Shown: in pieces, positions 42,215 through 50,370 of the stretch | Position numbering within the stretch: position 1 is the first letter of the stretch | How the letters are laid out: the number at the start of each line of letters is the position of its first letter | Assembly (NCBI GenBank): GCA_025360125.1 | Contig: JANYCU010000045.1 | Location: 248,001-312,000, forward strand | DNA: 64,000 nt | Direction of reading: 5' to 3' | Source of the DNA: Armatimonadota bacterium | GTDB taxonomy: Bacteria; Armatimonadota; Fimbriimonadia; Fimbriimonadales; Fimbriimonadaceae | Translations under genes and position numbers: made by a program | Notes under the pieces: model-generated | Databases searched by the model: none | Seen by the model: the letters and a program-made list of their open reading frames with translations, nothing else | What the model was told of the DNA's origin: nothing

Positions 42215-43351
42215 CTAAACCCCCAGGATGCGGTCAAGAGATTCGCGAAGTATTGCTTGGGCCGCTGTAAGCGGCCTTGTGTAGTTAGCTTCTGTCACTC
42301 CTGTAGCGGCGTGACCAATGTGCTCTTTCATCGTTGTCTGTGAAACGTCGGGCATCAACTTCTCGATGATATTGATGTGTGTCAATCGGCAGTCGTGAGG
42401 CGACATGGCGCTAGGCAGTCCAGAATCTTCGAGAATCGACTTCCAAACTTCATAGACCTGCTTCTTCATCCTTGGCTCATTAATGGTTGCCTTGGGCCAT
42501 AGAAAGGCATCAGGAGACGAACTATGAACATGGACAAGGAGAATTGACTTAAGGCGCTGGCACATGACCACGTTTCGAGTCTTATTGCCCTTAGGAAGCC
42601 CGAGACTTTGCTTGCCACCGAAGGCGACAAGTACAGCCTGATCAACGACGACCAAATTGTCATCGAAGCGCAACTTTGAAACCTGCATTGCCATCATTTC
42701 GCCCAGCCTTAGTCCTCCAAGAAGGAGGAGTGCGAGCAAGGCTCTGCGTGATTCGTCGAGCTTTTCATTTCTAATTGCAGCTATAACTTCAGTTGGGGAC
42801 AATGCTACAGCCTGACGCGCAATCGGTTGTGGGACCGATAGGCGAAAAGGATTCGCCATCGTCATTGGTATCCGTCCATACGGAACAATGGCCTGGTTGA
42901 AGGCCCTTACAAGATCCGCTCGTACCGAAATCACCAAGGTGTCCTTTGCGCCGTTCGCCCGAAGCTCCCTGTAAAAAGAGCGAACTTTCATGGGATCAAT
43001 CTTTGAAAGTGCCGTGCCACCGAAATGCTTCTTCACATACTTTTTGAATCGGCGTTTGCGTTGCTCAATAGTGACTGCTGCCAAGCTTTCAGGCCAGTCG
43101 TTTTCGGCCAGCCATGAAAACCACTCGTCTAATGTCATTTCACGAGACTGCCGAGCTGTCTCAACTTTCGTTCCTCGATGAAGAGATCGAAGAAAATCCT
43201 TTCCTTCGGTTTTCGTTGTAAAGACTCGTGAAAGCCGTTGCTTATGACCAGTTAGAGTCTCCACGGTATATTGCACCCGCCACTTCGATTTTTGTCGACC
43301 TGTTAAGATTTCACGGCAAATGCCGTCTTTGTTATCTGCTCTCTTTGCCAT
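42215..43351 (-). CDS. Tyrosine recombinase (integrase) of a tRNA-Leu-targeting element
   Basis: 378 residues. The catalytic set is visible: Arg215 in GGLRLGEM, His319-x-x-Arg322 in SPHDCRLTH, His344 or His347 in HIGHAATG, and the nucleophile Tyr357 in EANYTRP. An N-terminal SAM-like core-binding domain spans ~70-170, and the first ~60 residues form an AP2-like arm-binding region (SKWRVQYTVETLTGHK). It should recombine the tRNA-Leu 3' end at 42.03 kb and probably the related junctions at 20.4 and 26.7 kb. Cotranscribed downstream of the xis and mobilisation genes. Confidence 0.9.
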   Translation of the reverse strand: MAKRADNKDGICREILTGRQKSKWRVQYTVETLTGHKQRLSRVFTTKTEGKDFLRSLHRGTKVETARQSREMTLDEWFSWLAENDWPESLAAVTIEQRKRRFKKYVKKHFGGTALSKIDPMKVRSFYRELRANGAKDTLVISVRADLVRAFNQAIVPYGRIPMTMANPFRLSVPQPIARQAVALSPTEVIAAIRNEKLDESRRALLALLLLGGLRLGEMMAMQVSKLRFDDNLVVVDQAVLVAFGGKQSLGLPKGNKTRNVVMCQRLKSILLVHVHSSSPDAFLWPKATINEPRMKKQVYEVWKSILEDSGLPSAMSPHDCRLTHINIIEKLMPDVSQTTMKEHIGHAATGVTEANYTRPLTAAQAILRESLDRILGV

Positions 43352-43408
43352 GAATCCACGTTCTAAGAAGGTGCGTGATGCTGCAAATTCGAATTCATTG
43401 ACGCACCA

Positions 43409-43636
43409 TTAGCGAATGACTCGGAGCTTTGGAGACTGCTCCAAACTCTCGACAAACGAAATGAGTTGTTCCCGCGAAATGCGTCTACTCCGCCCGATGG
43501 ACACGGTAGCCAGGTCGCCTTGGTCCGCCAGACGATAGAGTTGGCTTCTCGACAAAGAGAGAATTTCCTCAGCCTCCTCAAGCGTAAAGAGGAGCTTATC
43601 AGGGTGTATCTGCTTGCTGGCCTCGATCCGGATCAT
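43409..43636 (-). CDS. Excisionase-type HTH protein
   Basis: 75 residues from an ATG overlapping the upstream stop (ATGA at 43636). Residues ~15-60 are a typical HTH_17/MerR-like excisionase fold: LFTLEEAEEILSLSRSQLYRL, then IGRSRRISREQLISFV. It precedes the integrase by 57 nt on the same strand, so it should be the recombination directionality factor of this element. Confidence 0.8.
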   Translation of the reverse strand: MIRIEASKQIHPDKLLFTLEEAEEILSLSRSQLYRLADQGDLATVSIGRSRRISREQLISFVESLEQSPKLRVIR

Positions 43637-44256
43637 TTCAACACCACCCGCCACCCAAAAGGTCTAGTCTTTGGTATGGCGTCGTAGTCAATCCCAATAA
43701 TCAGGAATCGTTGCTCGAATGGAAAACCCTTAGGAACTCGGCTTCTTGGCACAAGGGTAACTGTGTGCAGGCCAGGAATTTCTCCTTTCAGCAATGCATT
43801 TACACCAGGGTTTTCAGAAGCAATCTCCTTTAGGGTTAGTGCCGCCAGGTGACAGGAGGCATTGGTGAGTCTGATGCGTGGATGAGGGTACTTCGGACGG
43901 TTGCCGAGAATGTTCTTCATCACACGCTCTACCTCCAGTTTCACGATTTGACTTCGGTCTTTCCCCCTTAGACGGTCTTCGAGAATACTGGTTGCGACAA
44001 GCTTTAGCTTTGCTTTCACGGTGTCGATTACGATACGTTCAACGTTCTCTTTCATGCTGTCGCTGAGGTCATGTTCCTTTGGGCGGCTATCCAAAGTGTC
44101 GATTACGATACGCTCGATGTTCTCTTTCATGTGGTCGCTGAGGTTATGCTCTACAGGGCGGAATTCGACCTGAAAAGGGCGCGCCTCAACAGCGTCTTTT
44201 ACAATTTCCTCGATTAGCTCCCTTAGGGAAGTTGGCAGGGTTGCATAGGTTTTCAT
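43633..44256 (-). CDS. Mobile-element protein with internal duplication
   Basis: 207 residues from ATG 44256, placed 7 nt after the stop of the upstream relaxation gene. Near residues 35-80 a ~24-residue unit is duplicated (SDHMKENIERIVIDTLDSR then SDSMKENVERIVIDTVKAK), with matching DNA, so the duplication is recent. The C-terminal ~90 residues (TLVPRSRVPKGFPFEQRFLIIGIDYD) are an unrecognised compact domain. Position between mobilisation and excision genes suggests an accessory transfer role. Function unknown. Confidence 0.5.
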   Translation of the reverse strand: MKTYATLPTSLRELIEEIVKDAVEARPFQVEFRPVEHNLSDHMKENIERIVIDTLDSRPKEHDLSDSMKENVERIVIDTVKAKLKLVATSILEDRLRGKDRSQIVKLEVERVMKNILGNRPKYPHPRIRLTNASCHLAALTLKEIASENPGVNALLKGEIPGLHTVTLVPRSRVPKGFPFEQRFLIIGIDYDAIPKTRPFGWRVVLK

Positions 44257-44263
44257 TTTCTTC

Positions 44264-44941
44264 TTAACTCCATTGGCGAATTGGTCTGACACCGGTCTCT
44301 TCAAATGTCTGGCAGAGAAAGTCAAAGCCTGGACTCTTAGGTAGGACGGTGCGCAAGTGGCGAGCCCGGAGTGATCCGGTGGTAATGGTCAGCAGTCTAA
44401 AAGTGTCGAACCCGTAGAGATCTCGACACCGGTTCTCATGAGTAAGAGCGCTGTAGCCAGCTAGCTTCTCTTTGAACTTAGCTGGGGCAACATGCCCGAG
44501 ATCGACTTCAACAAAGATAGGGATGCTGTTAGTCAGGATGAGTCCATCAGGTCGAATCTCAAACCTTCTTGGAGTTTCCAGTGTGCGCCAGAGTTGTTGC
44601 TCAAATCTCCAACCCACACCCTTTTGACTCAAGGCGATTCGGGCGTTCGTGACAGAAAGCGCATGGCACACAAAGCGCGGTGATCCACTTCTGCGGTCTA
44701 TAAGATTGGATATGCCACTACCCACAATTTCACTTGCTCTGCAGCCGGGTACGTAGAGGCTTTGGGCGAAGAATGGTGTTTCTAGACGTCGGATTAGAGC
44801 AGTGGAAGACAGTTCGCGCAGTCTCGTGTTGGCACGTGTTATCGAGGAAAAGAAGCCAAGATCTATTATCTGATCACGACTCAGTAGGTGGCTTAGGGCC
44901 ATGTCCTTGACGAGACGAATGTCTCGATCTGTTACTCTCAC
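44264..44941 (-). CDS. Replication-relaxation family protein, second copy
   Basis: 225 residues from the GTG at 44941 that overlaps the upstream stop (GTGA) with GGGGGA ahead. Same architecture as 359-1036: winged-helix start (TDRDIRLVKDMALSHLLSRDQ), IRPDGLIL and FVEVDLGHV. The D...ExD pattern again looks like a nuclease-type core. Partner of the VirD4-like ATPase upstream. Inferred to process or relax element DNA for transfer. Confidence 0.7.
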   Translation of the reverse strand: MRVTDRDIRLVKDMALSHLLSRDQIIDLGFFSSITRANTRLRELSSTALIRRLETPFFAQSLYVPGCRASEIVGSGISNLIDRRSGSPRFVCHALSVTNARIALSQKGVGWRFEQQLWRTLETPRRFEIRPDGLILTNSIPIFVEVDLGHVAPAKFKEKLAGYSALTHENRCRDLYGFDTFRLLTITTGSLRARHLRTVLPKSPGFDFLCQTFEETGVRPIRQWS

Positions 44942-46281
44942 AGCCAATCCCCCAAAGACGGACTGCTTTGACTCACCGGTAGAGCCTTTTTAACCCGCCC
45001 CTGCAATTTCCTAGGTTCAAAGGGAGGAACAGCTTCTCGTAACTCACGGACAAAAGTTTGAGCCTGTGCACTCAGTTCACCAACGTTAAGTAAAAGTGGT
45101 TCACTAAGCTCAATGCGAGTTGGCTCAATTTGACGATGCCACAGAAAGGCTTCTCCGACGGGAAGATCAGCGAGATTCAATGCTTTACGATCACCTGTTA
45201 GGTCTTTGGAGAGCGCCTCGGCGTCCTCGCGACCGGTTCGGAAAAAGAGTTTCACGCCGACGTTATTGAGGATCATTGACCGCATTCTCGGAGTGAGCTG
45301 AATGAGGGTTTGGTTGGCAAGGAAGAGCGACAATTTGAATCGGCGTCCTTCGGCTAAGATCGACTCAAAATCGTCCATCGAAAAGTTTTCAAATTCATCG
45401 ACATACAAGCGTACGGAAACCCTTTGAGCTTCGGGGATATTCACCCGGGCGAATATTTCTCGGCAGATTGCCGAGAGGAAAAGAGAGCCCATCATCCGCG
45501 CCGCACCGTGAAGTTCGTCAACGGCAAGAGAGACTAAGGTGACCGTTCCCGGTGTATTGAGGTGCTTGCCAAGGTCAACTGGCTTGGGATGTCCAAGCGT
45601 TCTGCGAAGACCCTCCGTACAGAGCAGGAGGCTCACTTTGTTCATAACGGGGGCGACATATGCCGCCTGCTTCTCGGGCGTTAGATCATTAAATCGGCCC
45701 CAAAATCGAAGTAATGTCTCCGACTCTGTGATTACGAGTAGTGAGTTGCGGAAGACTTCATCGGTGAGGAGCTGTTCAAGTTCCGGCAAAGAATGTCCTG
45801 TCTCTGCCAGGAGTAAAAGTGCCATCCGAAGCGTCTCTGCCAACTGAACTCCGAAGGACTCATTCTCATTGGCAATCGCTGCTAATACATTAAGTGCGCG
45901 AAAGTAACTTTCACCTGCGCCATACAGTGGATTGAATCCGAGAGGGCGATCCTTTTCTCTGAGGTCAAAGAGCTTGACCCTGGAAGGTGGAATGCGACCG
46001 GCTATAAGCTCAAGTGCCGCTGCGATTTGATCCCCACGCAAGTCAAAAATGACAAGCGAGTGTCCTTCCTGAATGTCTTGATTCCAGAAATGGTGAAGTG
46101 CAGTTGTCTTGCCGCTACCGGTTGCGCCAATAGCGTAACCGTGTGTCCTTAGAAGATGAATAGGGACTGAAACCCACTGGTAAGGTTCTGGTTCAGAGTC
46201 CCACTCATCAAGAATCGATGCGTCATATTTCCGCCAATGCTTTTTCACTCCGAGCCAGTGAGTAGGAAGCAATTCAGCCAA
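44938..46281 (-). CDS. VirD4/TraG-type DNA-translocating ATPase
   Basis: 447 residues from the TTG at 46281, which has GGGGAGG six nt upstream and follows the previous stop; an upstream TTG at 46296 would overlap. Walker A GATGSGKTTAL is at about residue 55, Walker B SVRLYVDEFENF at about 300, and a sensor-like FLANQTLIQLTPRM follows. No transmembrane helices are seen at the N-terminus, as in TraD/MobB-type coupling proteins of mobilisable elements. It would pump element DNA during transfer. It is the complete relative of the fragment at 1-362. Confidence 0.8.
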   Translation of the reverse strand: MAELLPTHWLGVKKHWRKYDASILDEWDSEPEPYQWVSVPIHLLRTHGYAIGATGSGKTTALHHFWNQDIQEGHSLVIFDLRGDQIAAALELIAGRIPPSRVKLFDLREKDRPLGFNPLYGAGESYFRALNVLAAIANENESFGVQLAETLRMALLLLAETGHSLPELEQLLTDEVFRNSLLVITESETLLRFWGRFNDLTPEKQAAYVAPVMNKVSLLLCTEGLRRTLGHPKPVDLGKHLNTPGTVTLVSLAVDELHGAARMMGSLFLSAICREIFARVNIPEAQRVSVRLYVDEFENFSMDDFESILAEGRRFKLSLFLANQTLIQLTPRMRSMILNNVGVKLFFRTGREDAEALSKDLTGDRKALNLADLPVGEAFLWHRQIEPTRIELSEPLLLNVGELSAQAQTFVRELREAVPPFEPRKLQGRVKKALPVSQSSPSLGDWL

Positions 46282-46282
46282 T

Positions 46283-46546
46283 TTAGGCCTCCCCAACGAG
46301 CTGAACTAAATGTGTATATGTTGAGATTTCCTCAGATAAGGGACATGATGAGCATTGACCAGATCGGCAGCATCTGAGGAAGAGAATCTCCTTCAAACGC
46401 TCCTGGTCAGCATCAATTGCCTGTTGGTAACAGGGAAAGGCCATCGGGGAGACAGAGAGCTTTTTGGGACGCCATGGTTGCTCAAATGTGGCAATCTGGG
46501 GCTCATTTACGTTTGAATTTTGGGTGGTTTCGCTATGGTGATCCAT
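46283..46546 (-). CDS. Small Cys-rich protein heading the mobilisation operon
   Basis: 87 residues from ATG 46546 (GGAG seven nt upstream). The C-terminal half has FLRCCRSGQCSSCPLSEE, a Cys cluster (C-C-x3-C-x2-C) that may bind zinc. The first 40 residues are polar and probably disordered. First gene of the leftward operon ending with the integrase. Function unknown. Confidence 0.5.
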   Translation of the reverse strand: MDHHSETTQNSNVNEPQIATFEQPWRPKKLSVSPMAFPCYQQAIDADQERLKEILFLRCCRSGQCSSCPLSEEISTYTHLVQLVGEA

Positions 46547-46609
46547 GATTACTCCGGTGCTCGAGTAACCATGATTCAGTTGCGTCAAAGGCTTACCTAT
46601 TGACTTGGA

Positions 46610-46625
46610 GTCTCATGTATGAGAC
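46610..46625. promoter_or_regulatory. Palindromic operator-like site between divergent genes
   Basis: GTCTCATGTATGAGAC is a perfect 7+7 inverted repeat with GT centre, in the ~325-bp divergent gap between the mobilisation operon and the HTH regulator gene. It overlaps a TTGACT -35-like box at 46600. A related half-site, GTGTATGCGACAAACG, occurs near 46773. Likely bound by the regulator at 46872. Confidence 0.45.
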
Positions 46626-46871
46626 AACCGTTTCGAACCTACGTTGCCGAACAGAAGGACGTTTCTGCGAAGCAACTAGTTCAATCTAAAGCCCACGTTG
46701 ACGCGTGGGTGTTTTAGTTGGGGTCAGGTTGCCCGACAACACTAATTTGATTTGAAACTTGACGTCATGATCGTGTATGCGACAAACGTATCATAAAGAG
46801 CGATTTTTCCTCATTGAGCGGCCATTTTCTGATATAAAATAGTCAAATATGTTACGTGGGTATCAATTCTT

Positions 46872-48017
46872 ATGGGTAAGCAAAGAGTAGTAAGAGAGGG
46901 TCGAGATATGGGCGACGCCCTGCATTTTGCTCGGATCACTGTTTATGGCAAGTACGGCTCTGATCAGAAGATGGCCGACCTCTTAAACATGGGCAAGTCA
47001 CTGTACCGATCCTGTGAAACTGGCGCAAGAACGCTCGATAAAGAGCCTTATGACATTTTGATCGCTGTACTTGAGGACCTGCCGCAATGTAAAAAGCGCT
47101 TAGTCGACGCATGGCAGAAAACCCACGTGACCGAGGCAATTCAAGGGCACTCGATCCTCGAGGAGATCGGCTCTCTCTCACAGGAGAGGCTTACAGAAAT
47201 TATCAATGCCAACTGCGATGCGATATTCAGCCATTCATATCGGGGGGAACTTCGCGATGGTGTCAGACTAACCAATAGTATGTGGAGGACCGTGAGCAGA
47301 ATTACGGCGGATAAAGATCGACCGTATCGTGTTGACGCAACAGCGGGAGCGTGGCTAGCCGTTTCTAGCGGCAGGATTCTTTCCCAGAATGGGAGTCACC
47401 TACGTGCGGCAGAGATCAGCAAGTATGCCTTGCAACAATGGAGGCGTGAAATCAGCATCGGACTTAGATTACGCCTTGAATATGCTGAATTCGTTTATAC
47501 CAACAGGGCCCTAAACAAGCGTGGCATTGATACTGCAATTCAATATCTACGAGAGCATGATCGAATTAGAGGGATCAAGAACTCTTCCAACGAGCCAAGC
47601 GAACTCTTTGACTGGCTGTTGCACGAATCGTATCGCGAGTTTTGGGGTTGTTTAGTTGAGGTTCGCTCTGCCTCAGAGTTAGACCTGTTGAAGATGCATG
47701 AACCCGGCATGAGGCACTGGTCCGAAATCGAGAAATATTTCCGAACCCGTCAATTAACATTTCTTCGGGCGGATGCCAGCATGAATCCCCGCGATGAAGC
47801 AATTGAGAAAATCGTGACCGCGATCGCAGTAGCTCCTAGCCGGGCCGACCGACTGTACCTCAGTCACTCTCTTGTTCTAGCGTACGCCCGAAGGGGCGAC
47901 ATTGACTCCGCGAGGAAAATGGGAGAAGAAACAGTGAAAGTTGCTACGCAGCATGGTTTTTTACATACAGCAACAAAGGTCGTCGGCATTCTCGACGAAC
48001 TTAGAAATATTGCGTAA
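46872..48017 (+). CDS. HTH-TPR regulator of the mobile element
   Basis: 381 residues. The N-terminal ~65 residues (ITVYGKYGSDQKMADLLNMGKSLYRSCETGARTLDKEP) read as a degenerate XRE-type helix-turn-helix, followed by ~300 helical residues resembling TPR pairs (HLRAAEISKYALQQW, RGDIDSARKMGEETVKVA). This is the plan of RRNPP-type peptide-sensing regulators that control conjugation, and it is divergent from the mobilisation/integration operon. No partner peptide gene was recognised downstream. Confidence 0.55.
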   Translation: MGKQRVVREGRDMGDALHFARITVYGKYGSDQKMADLLNMGKSLYRSCETGARTLDKEPYDILIAVLEDLPQCKKRLVDAWQKTHVTEAIQGHSILEEIGSLSQERLTEIINANCDAIFSHSYRGELRDGVRLTNSMWRTVSRITADKDRPYRVDATAGAWLAVSSGRILSQNGSHLRAAEISKYALQQWRREISIGLRLRLEYAEFVYTNRALNKRGIDTAIQYLREHDRIRGIKNSSNEPSELFDWLLHESYREFWGCLVEVRSASELDLLKMHEPGMRHWSEIEKYFRTRQLTFLRADASMNPRDEAIEKIVTAIAVAPSRADRLYLSHSLVLAYARRGDIDSARKMGEETVKVATQHGFLHTATKVVGILDELRNIA

Positions 48018-48262
48018 GAATTAACGAGACTTGCATCCAATTAGCATCTTCTTGATTCCCCGTCGCCCTCGCGGGTTTTAGTTAAAAAGACTGGATAGTC
48101 AGTACTCAAAGGTAAGGGAGTTCTTCGAAGACCGGGTGTCATCACGCTGCGGGCCGAATAGATATCATTGACGAATTAACGACAGTGAATGAGGAAATGA
48201 TAACTATGAAGGTTGAGTTTTGCGCTAAGTTCTAGCAGGTTCAAATTGTTCGACTAGCCTTA

Positions 48263-48298
48263 GTCGGGGCAATGGTCGGGCTATTGGTTGGGGTAGGA
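48263..48298. repeat. Three 12-bp tandem repeats
   Basis: GTCGGGGCAATG, GTCGGGCTATTG and GTTGGGGTAGGA follow without gaps. They may be iterons or arm-type sites. They lie in the 450-bp gap between two convergent gene sets, which otherwise holds only the terminator at 48361-48389. Confidence 0.45.
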
Positions 48299-48360
48299 TC
48301 ACCCCTGTAGAACCCGCCCGCCCTTCCCTGTCTGTTCTGCTGGATTTTCATGAAAAATCA

Positions 48361-48389
48361 AAAGCTCCTTGCATGTCGCAAGGAGCTTT
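48361..48389. terminator. Bidirectional terminator
   Basis: Perfect 12-bp stem AAAGCTCCTTGC / GCAAGGAGCTTT with a 5-nt loop, A/T rich at both outer ends. It separates the rightward regulator gene from the leftward replication-type genes. Confidence 0.75.
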
Positions 48390-48464
48390 CTGCTTGTTCT
48401 GAATGCAAGACAGGAGGTTCAAAAGCTTAGCTGTGGAAAAGCCCGACTTTCTGTTTGTTCTTTT

Positions 48465-48788
48465 TTAACTTTCTGTTTTATATAGTCCTTCGCTTTCCGA
48501 AGGCCCTAACTTCGGATTGAGGCGAGGTTTTCTTCGGCGTCCGTGAGTGATGTGGATAAGTCCGTGATCCTCCAAAGCCTTCAATGCTTTGGAGATTGCC
48601 TCACTAGAGCGTCCTGAGCGCTGCATGAGCATCGAATAGGACAATACCACCGGATGATCAGCCCTATTCCATCCTACAGTGCTTCTGAGCAGAATTAGGA
48701 GGATTCTAACTTCAGTGTCCCGGAGCATCGGCATCAGTTTGTCAATGAAGATGTTGGGAGTTTTAGTCCACGGAGTCATCGACCCCAT
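48465..48788 (-). CDS. Winged-helix replication-initiation-like protein
   Basis: About 107 residues from ATG 48788; ATG 48812 would overlap the upstream gene more. TPNIFIDKLMPMLRDTEVRILLILLRSTVGWNR, then SGRSSEAISKALKALEDHGLI, is the pattern of phage/plasmid replication proteins with an N-terminal winged helix (phage O/DnaD-like). The basic end RRRKPRLNPK suits DNA binding. Last gene of a four-gene leftward operon. It is shorter than full initiators, so it may be a DNA-binding adaptor. Confidence 0.5.
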   Translation of the reverse strand: MGSMTPWTKTPNIFIDKLMPMLRDTEVRILLILLRSTVGWNRADHPVVLSYSMLMQRSGRSSEAISKALKALEDHGLIHITHGRRRKPRLNPKLGPSESEGLYKTES

Positions 48789-49026
48789 GAGCTTTAATTT
48801 GATCTTTGGCATAGTAGGCTTCTTTAGGAGGTGAATACTTGTTTCTTACCGCGTTAATGAGAAATGCACCGGGACGCTTGGCTTTGCGAAACGGGAGCCA
48901 TTCGAGCTGTTGTTCAACCTGGTCCAGAGGAAACTGTAGAAGCTCAACAACGCCAGCATGGCTAATACCAAGCTGCAAAAGTTTCGCGGCGACTTGAACA
49001 TTACGATCCCCGGGCGAAGCGGCCAT
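48763..49026 (-). CDS. Small protein of the replication/nuclease operon
   Basis: 87 residues. The segment FRKAKRPGAFLINAVRNKYSPPKE resembles the short conserved region of small proteins accompanying replication genes in mobile elements. The N-terminal half contains an HTH-like stretch (VAAKLLQLGISHAGVVELLQ). It overlaps both neighbours. Function unknown. Confidence 0.5.
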   Translation of the reverse strand: MAASPGDRNVQVAAKLLQLGISHAGVVELLQFPLDQVEQQLEWLPFRKAKRPGAFLINAVRNKYSPPKEAYYAKDQIKAHGVDDSVD

Positions 49027-49522
49027 GGGAAAGGAATTCGTTGACGCGTTCTAGCTGATTCTCTAACTCTCCGAAGAATGCGTAGTCTGGACTGCCATCC
49101 TGTCGGACCCCAATCTTAAATTTTTCTAACATCGAGGCGAAGAGGGAACCATCAATGACTTCGACTCTGGACTTCTCGTATTTACCTTGATTCTTTGCCA
49201 CTTTTGGGCTAAGGTCTTCGGTGGACACGACGATGCCAAAGTCGGACCCGGTGCGGTCGATGGCTCCGGCCATCTCGTCTAGCATACGAGTCCTTACACC
49301 ATCATTAATTACCTTTATAATGACTTTGATGGGGACATGACCCATGTTGGTTTGACAAAGCAGTTCACAACCGCCGGCGCGCGATTTTTGCGCCTTCAGT
49401 CTGCGGCCTAACAATTGGATATCTCCATAGCCCGAGCGAGTTAAGATTTTTGCGGTGAGCATGATGAGTACATGGAGGGAACTTCCTTTGAGGGTCCCTT
49501 TCATGGCTTGTTCTAGTTTCAT
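49001..49522 (-). CDS. Restriction-endonuclease-like (Mrr-type) protein
   Basis: 173 residues from ATG 49522, overlapping the upstream stop by one base (TGATG), AAAGGA upstream. RSGYGDIQLLGRRLKAQKSRAGGCELLCQT followed by KVIIKVIN and DFGIVVSTED has the strand-loop layout of Mrr_cat-like domains (G-x-D...E...K positions: GDIQ, CELLC, KVI). Catalytic residues are not all certain. It could be a nuclease for element DNA or a defence enzyme. Confidence 0.5.
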   Translation of the reverse strand: MKLEQAMKGTLKGSSLHVLIMLTAKILTRSGYGDIQLLGRRLKAQKSRAGGCELLCQTNMGHVPIKVIIKVINDGVRTRMLDEMAGAIDRTGSDFGIVVSTEDLSPKVAKNQGKYEKSRVEVIDGSLFASMLEKFKIGVRQDGSPDYAFFGELENQLERVNEFLSHGRFARGS

Positions 49523-49956
49523 CAATTTCCTTTCTCAGTTACAAAGCCTTTTGGGTTTCGTGATGTCACCCAGGTTCCTGGTTTGACATCGGTAAATGCA
49601 GGTAGTGTTCGTCCGAACTCGTCCAGTGCGGCTGAAGGGAGGCAACCCCTACAGCCAGTTAGGTCGCAGACCGAGCGCGTTAAGAATTCTCCATTCTCGG
49701 CAATGAGGTCTCTTGGATCGATCTTCATTCCAAGTTCCATTTCAATCGCGGCAGTTATGCGAGCCACAAGCGCAAACGATGGGTTAAGTTGGTTGTTGAT
49801 AAGCCGGGAAACGGAAGAGGGACTGACGCCAGCGTCTTTCGCAAGACGCCGAATTTTATAGAATGCGAACCGGTCAGTGTGGACGAGAACGTCGTCAAAC
49901 CGATTGAGAAGTGGGCCGAAGCCGTTAAAGGGTGGTGGGTGTTTCATATTTACCAT
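49522..49956 (-). CDS. XRE-family HTH protein with Cys cluster
   Basis: About 144 residues; starts at 49983 or 49947 are also possible. FAFYKIRRLAKDAGVSPSSVSRLINNQLNPSFALVARITAAIEMELG is a clear XRE-type helix-turn-helix. The following VCDLTGCRGCLP is a C-x5-C-x2-C cluster that may hold a metal. First gene of the four-gene leftward operon and likely its regulator. Confidence 0.65.
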   Translation of the reverse strand: MVNMKHPPPFNGFGPLLNRFDDVLVHTDRFAFYKIRRLAKDAGVSPSSVSRLINNQLNPSFALVARITAAIEMELGMKIDPRDLIAENGEFLTRSVCDLTGCRGCLPSAALDEFGRTLPAFTDVKPGTWVTSRNPKGFVTEKGN

Positions 49957-50060
49957 TTGAACACACCGAACAAACACCGACAAGTATTGTTGCGTTCACG
50001 CAACGTTGCGTGGGCGAGTTAATGTTTTGCAGACCGCTTTTGCTGTTGCACAATCGTTCT

Positions 50061-50204
50061 ATGAAACTATCAAGCGATTCTATTAGCGACCTCCAAAGGG
50101 TCCTTCATAAACAATTTGGAGCTGACGTCAGCATTAAGGATGCGGAAGAGATTGGCATTGGGTTGGTCGAGTTGTATCAGCTTCTGTTGAAGTTGCGCAC
50201 TTGA
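50061..50204 (+). CDS. Tiny conserved helical protein upstream of serine recombinase
   Basis: 47 residues: LSSDSISDLQRVLHKQFG, then IKDAEEIGIGLVELY and QLLLKLRT. It is accepted as real because an independent 49-residue homologue lies at 52036-52185 on the opposite strand (EEIGIGLVELYGLLLKLRT). Two amphipathic helices are predicted. Tiny genes of this type are seen beside large serine recombinases. Function unknown. Confidence 0.6.
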   Translation: MKLSSDSISDLQRVLHKQFGADVSIKDAEEIGIGLVELYQLLLKLRT

Positions 50205-50227
50205 TGCAAATTCGTTACGATGCCCTT

Positions 50228-50327
50228 GCTTTACCATGTGAAAAACTCAACTACTCCAAGCAATTCATGCCTAAGAAGGGCAGTTCTGTCCATGAGGACG
50301 CCGAGTAGGTGTTTCACATGGTAAAGC
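50228..50327. repeat. Long inverted repeat upstream of the serine recombinase
   Basis: GCTTTACCATGTGAAA (50228-50243) and its exact complement TTTCACATGGTAAAGC (50312-50327) are separated by 68 nt. Pairing extends imperfectly on both sides (GCCCT outside, ACTC inside). It is 43 nt before the recombinase start and may be a recombination site, an operator or an RNA hairpin. Confidence 0.6.
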
Positions 50328-50370
50328 ACAGGGCTGTCCTTCTTTTGTTTACCGGCATAACACCCTCACC

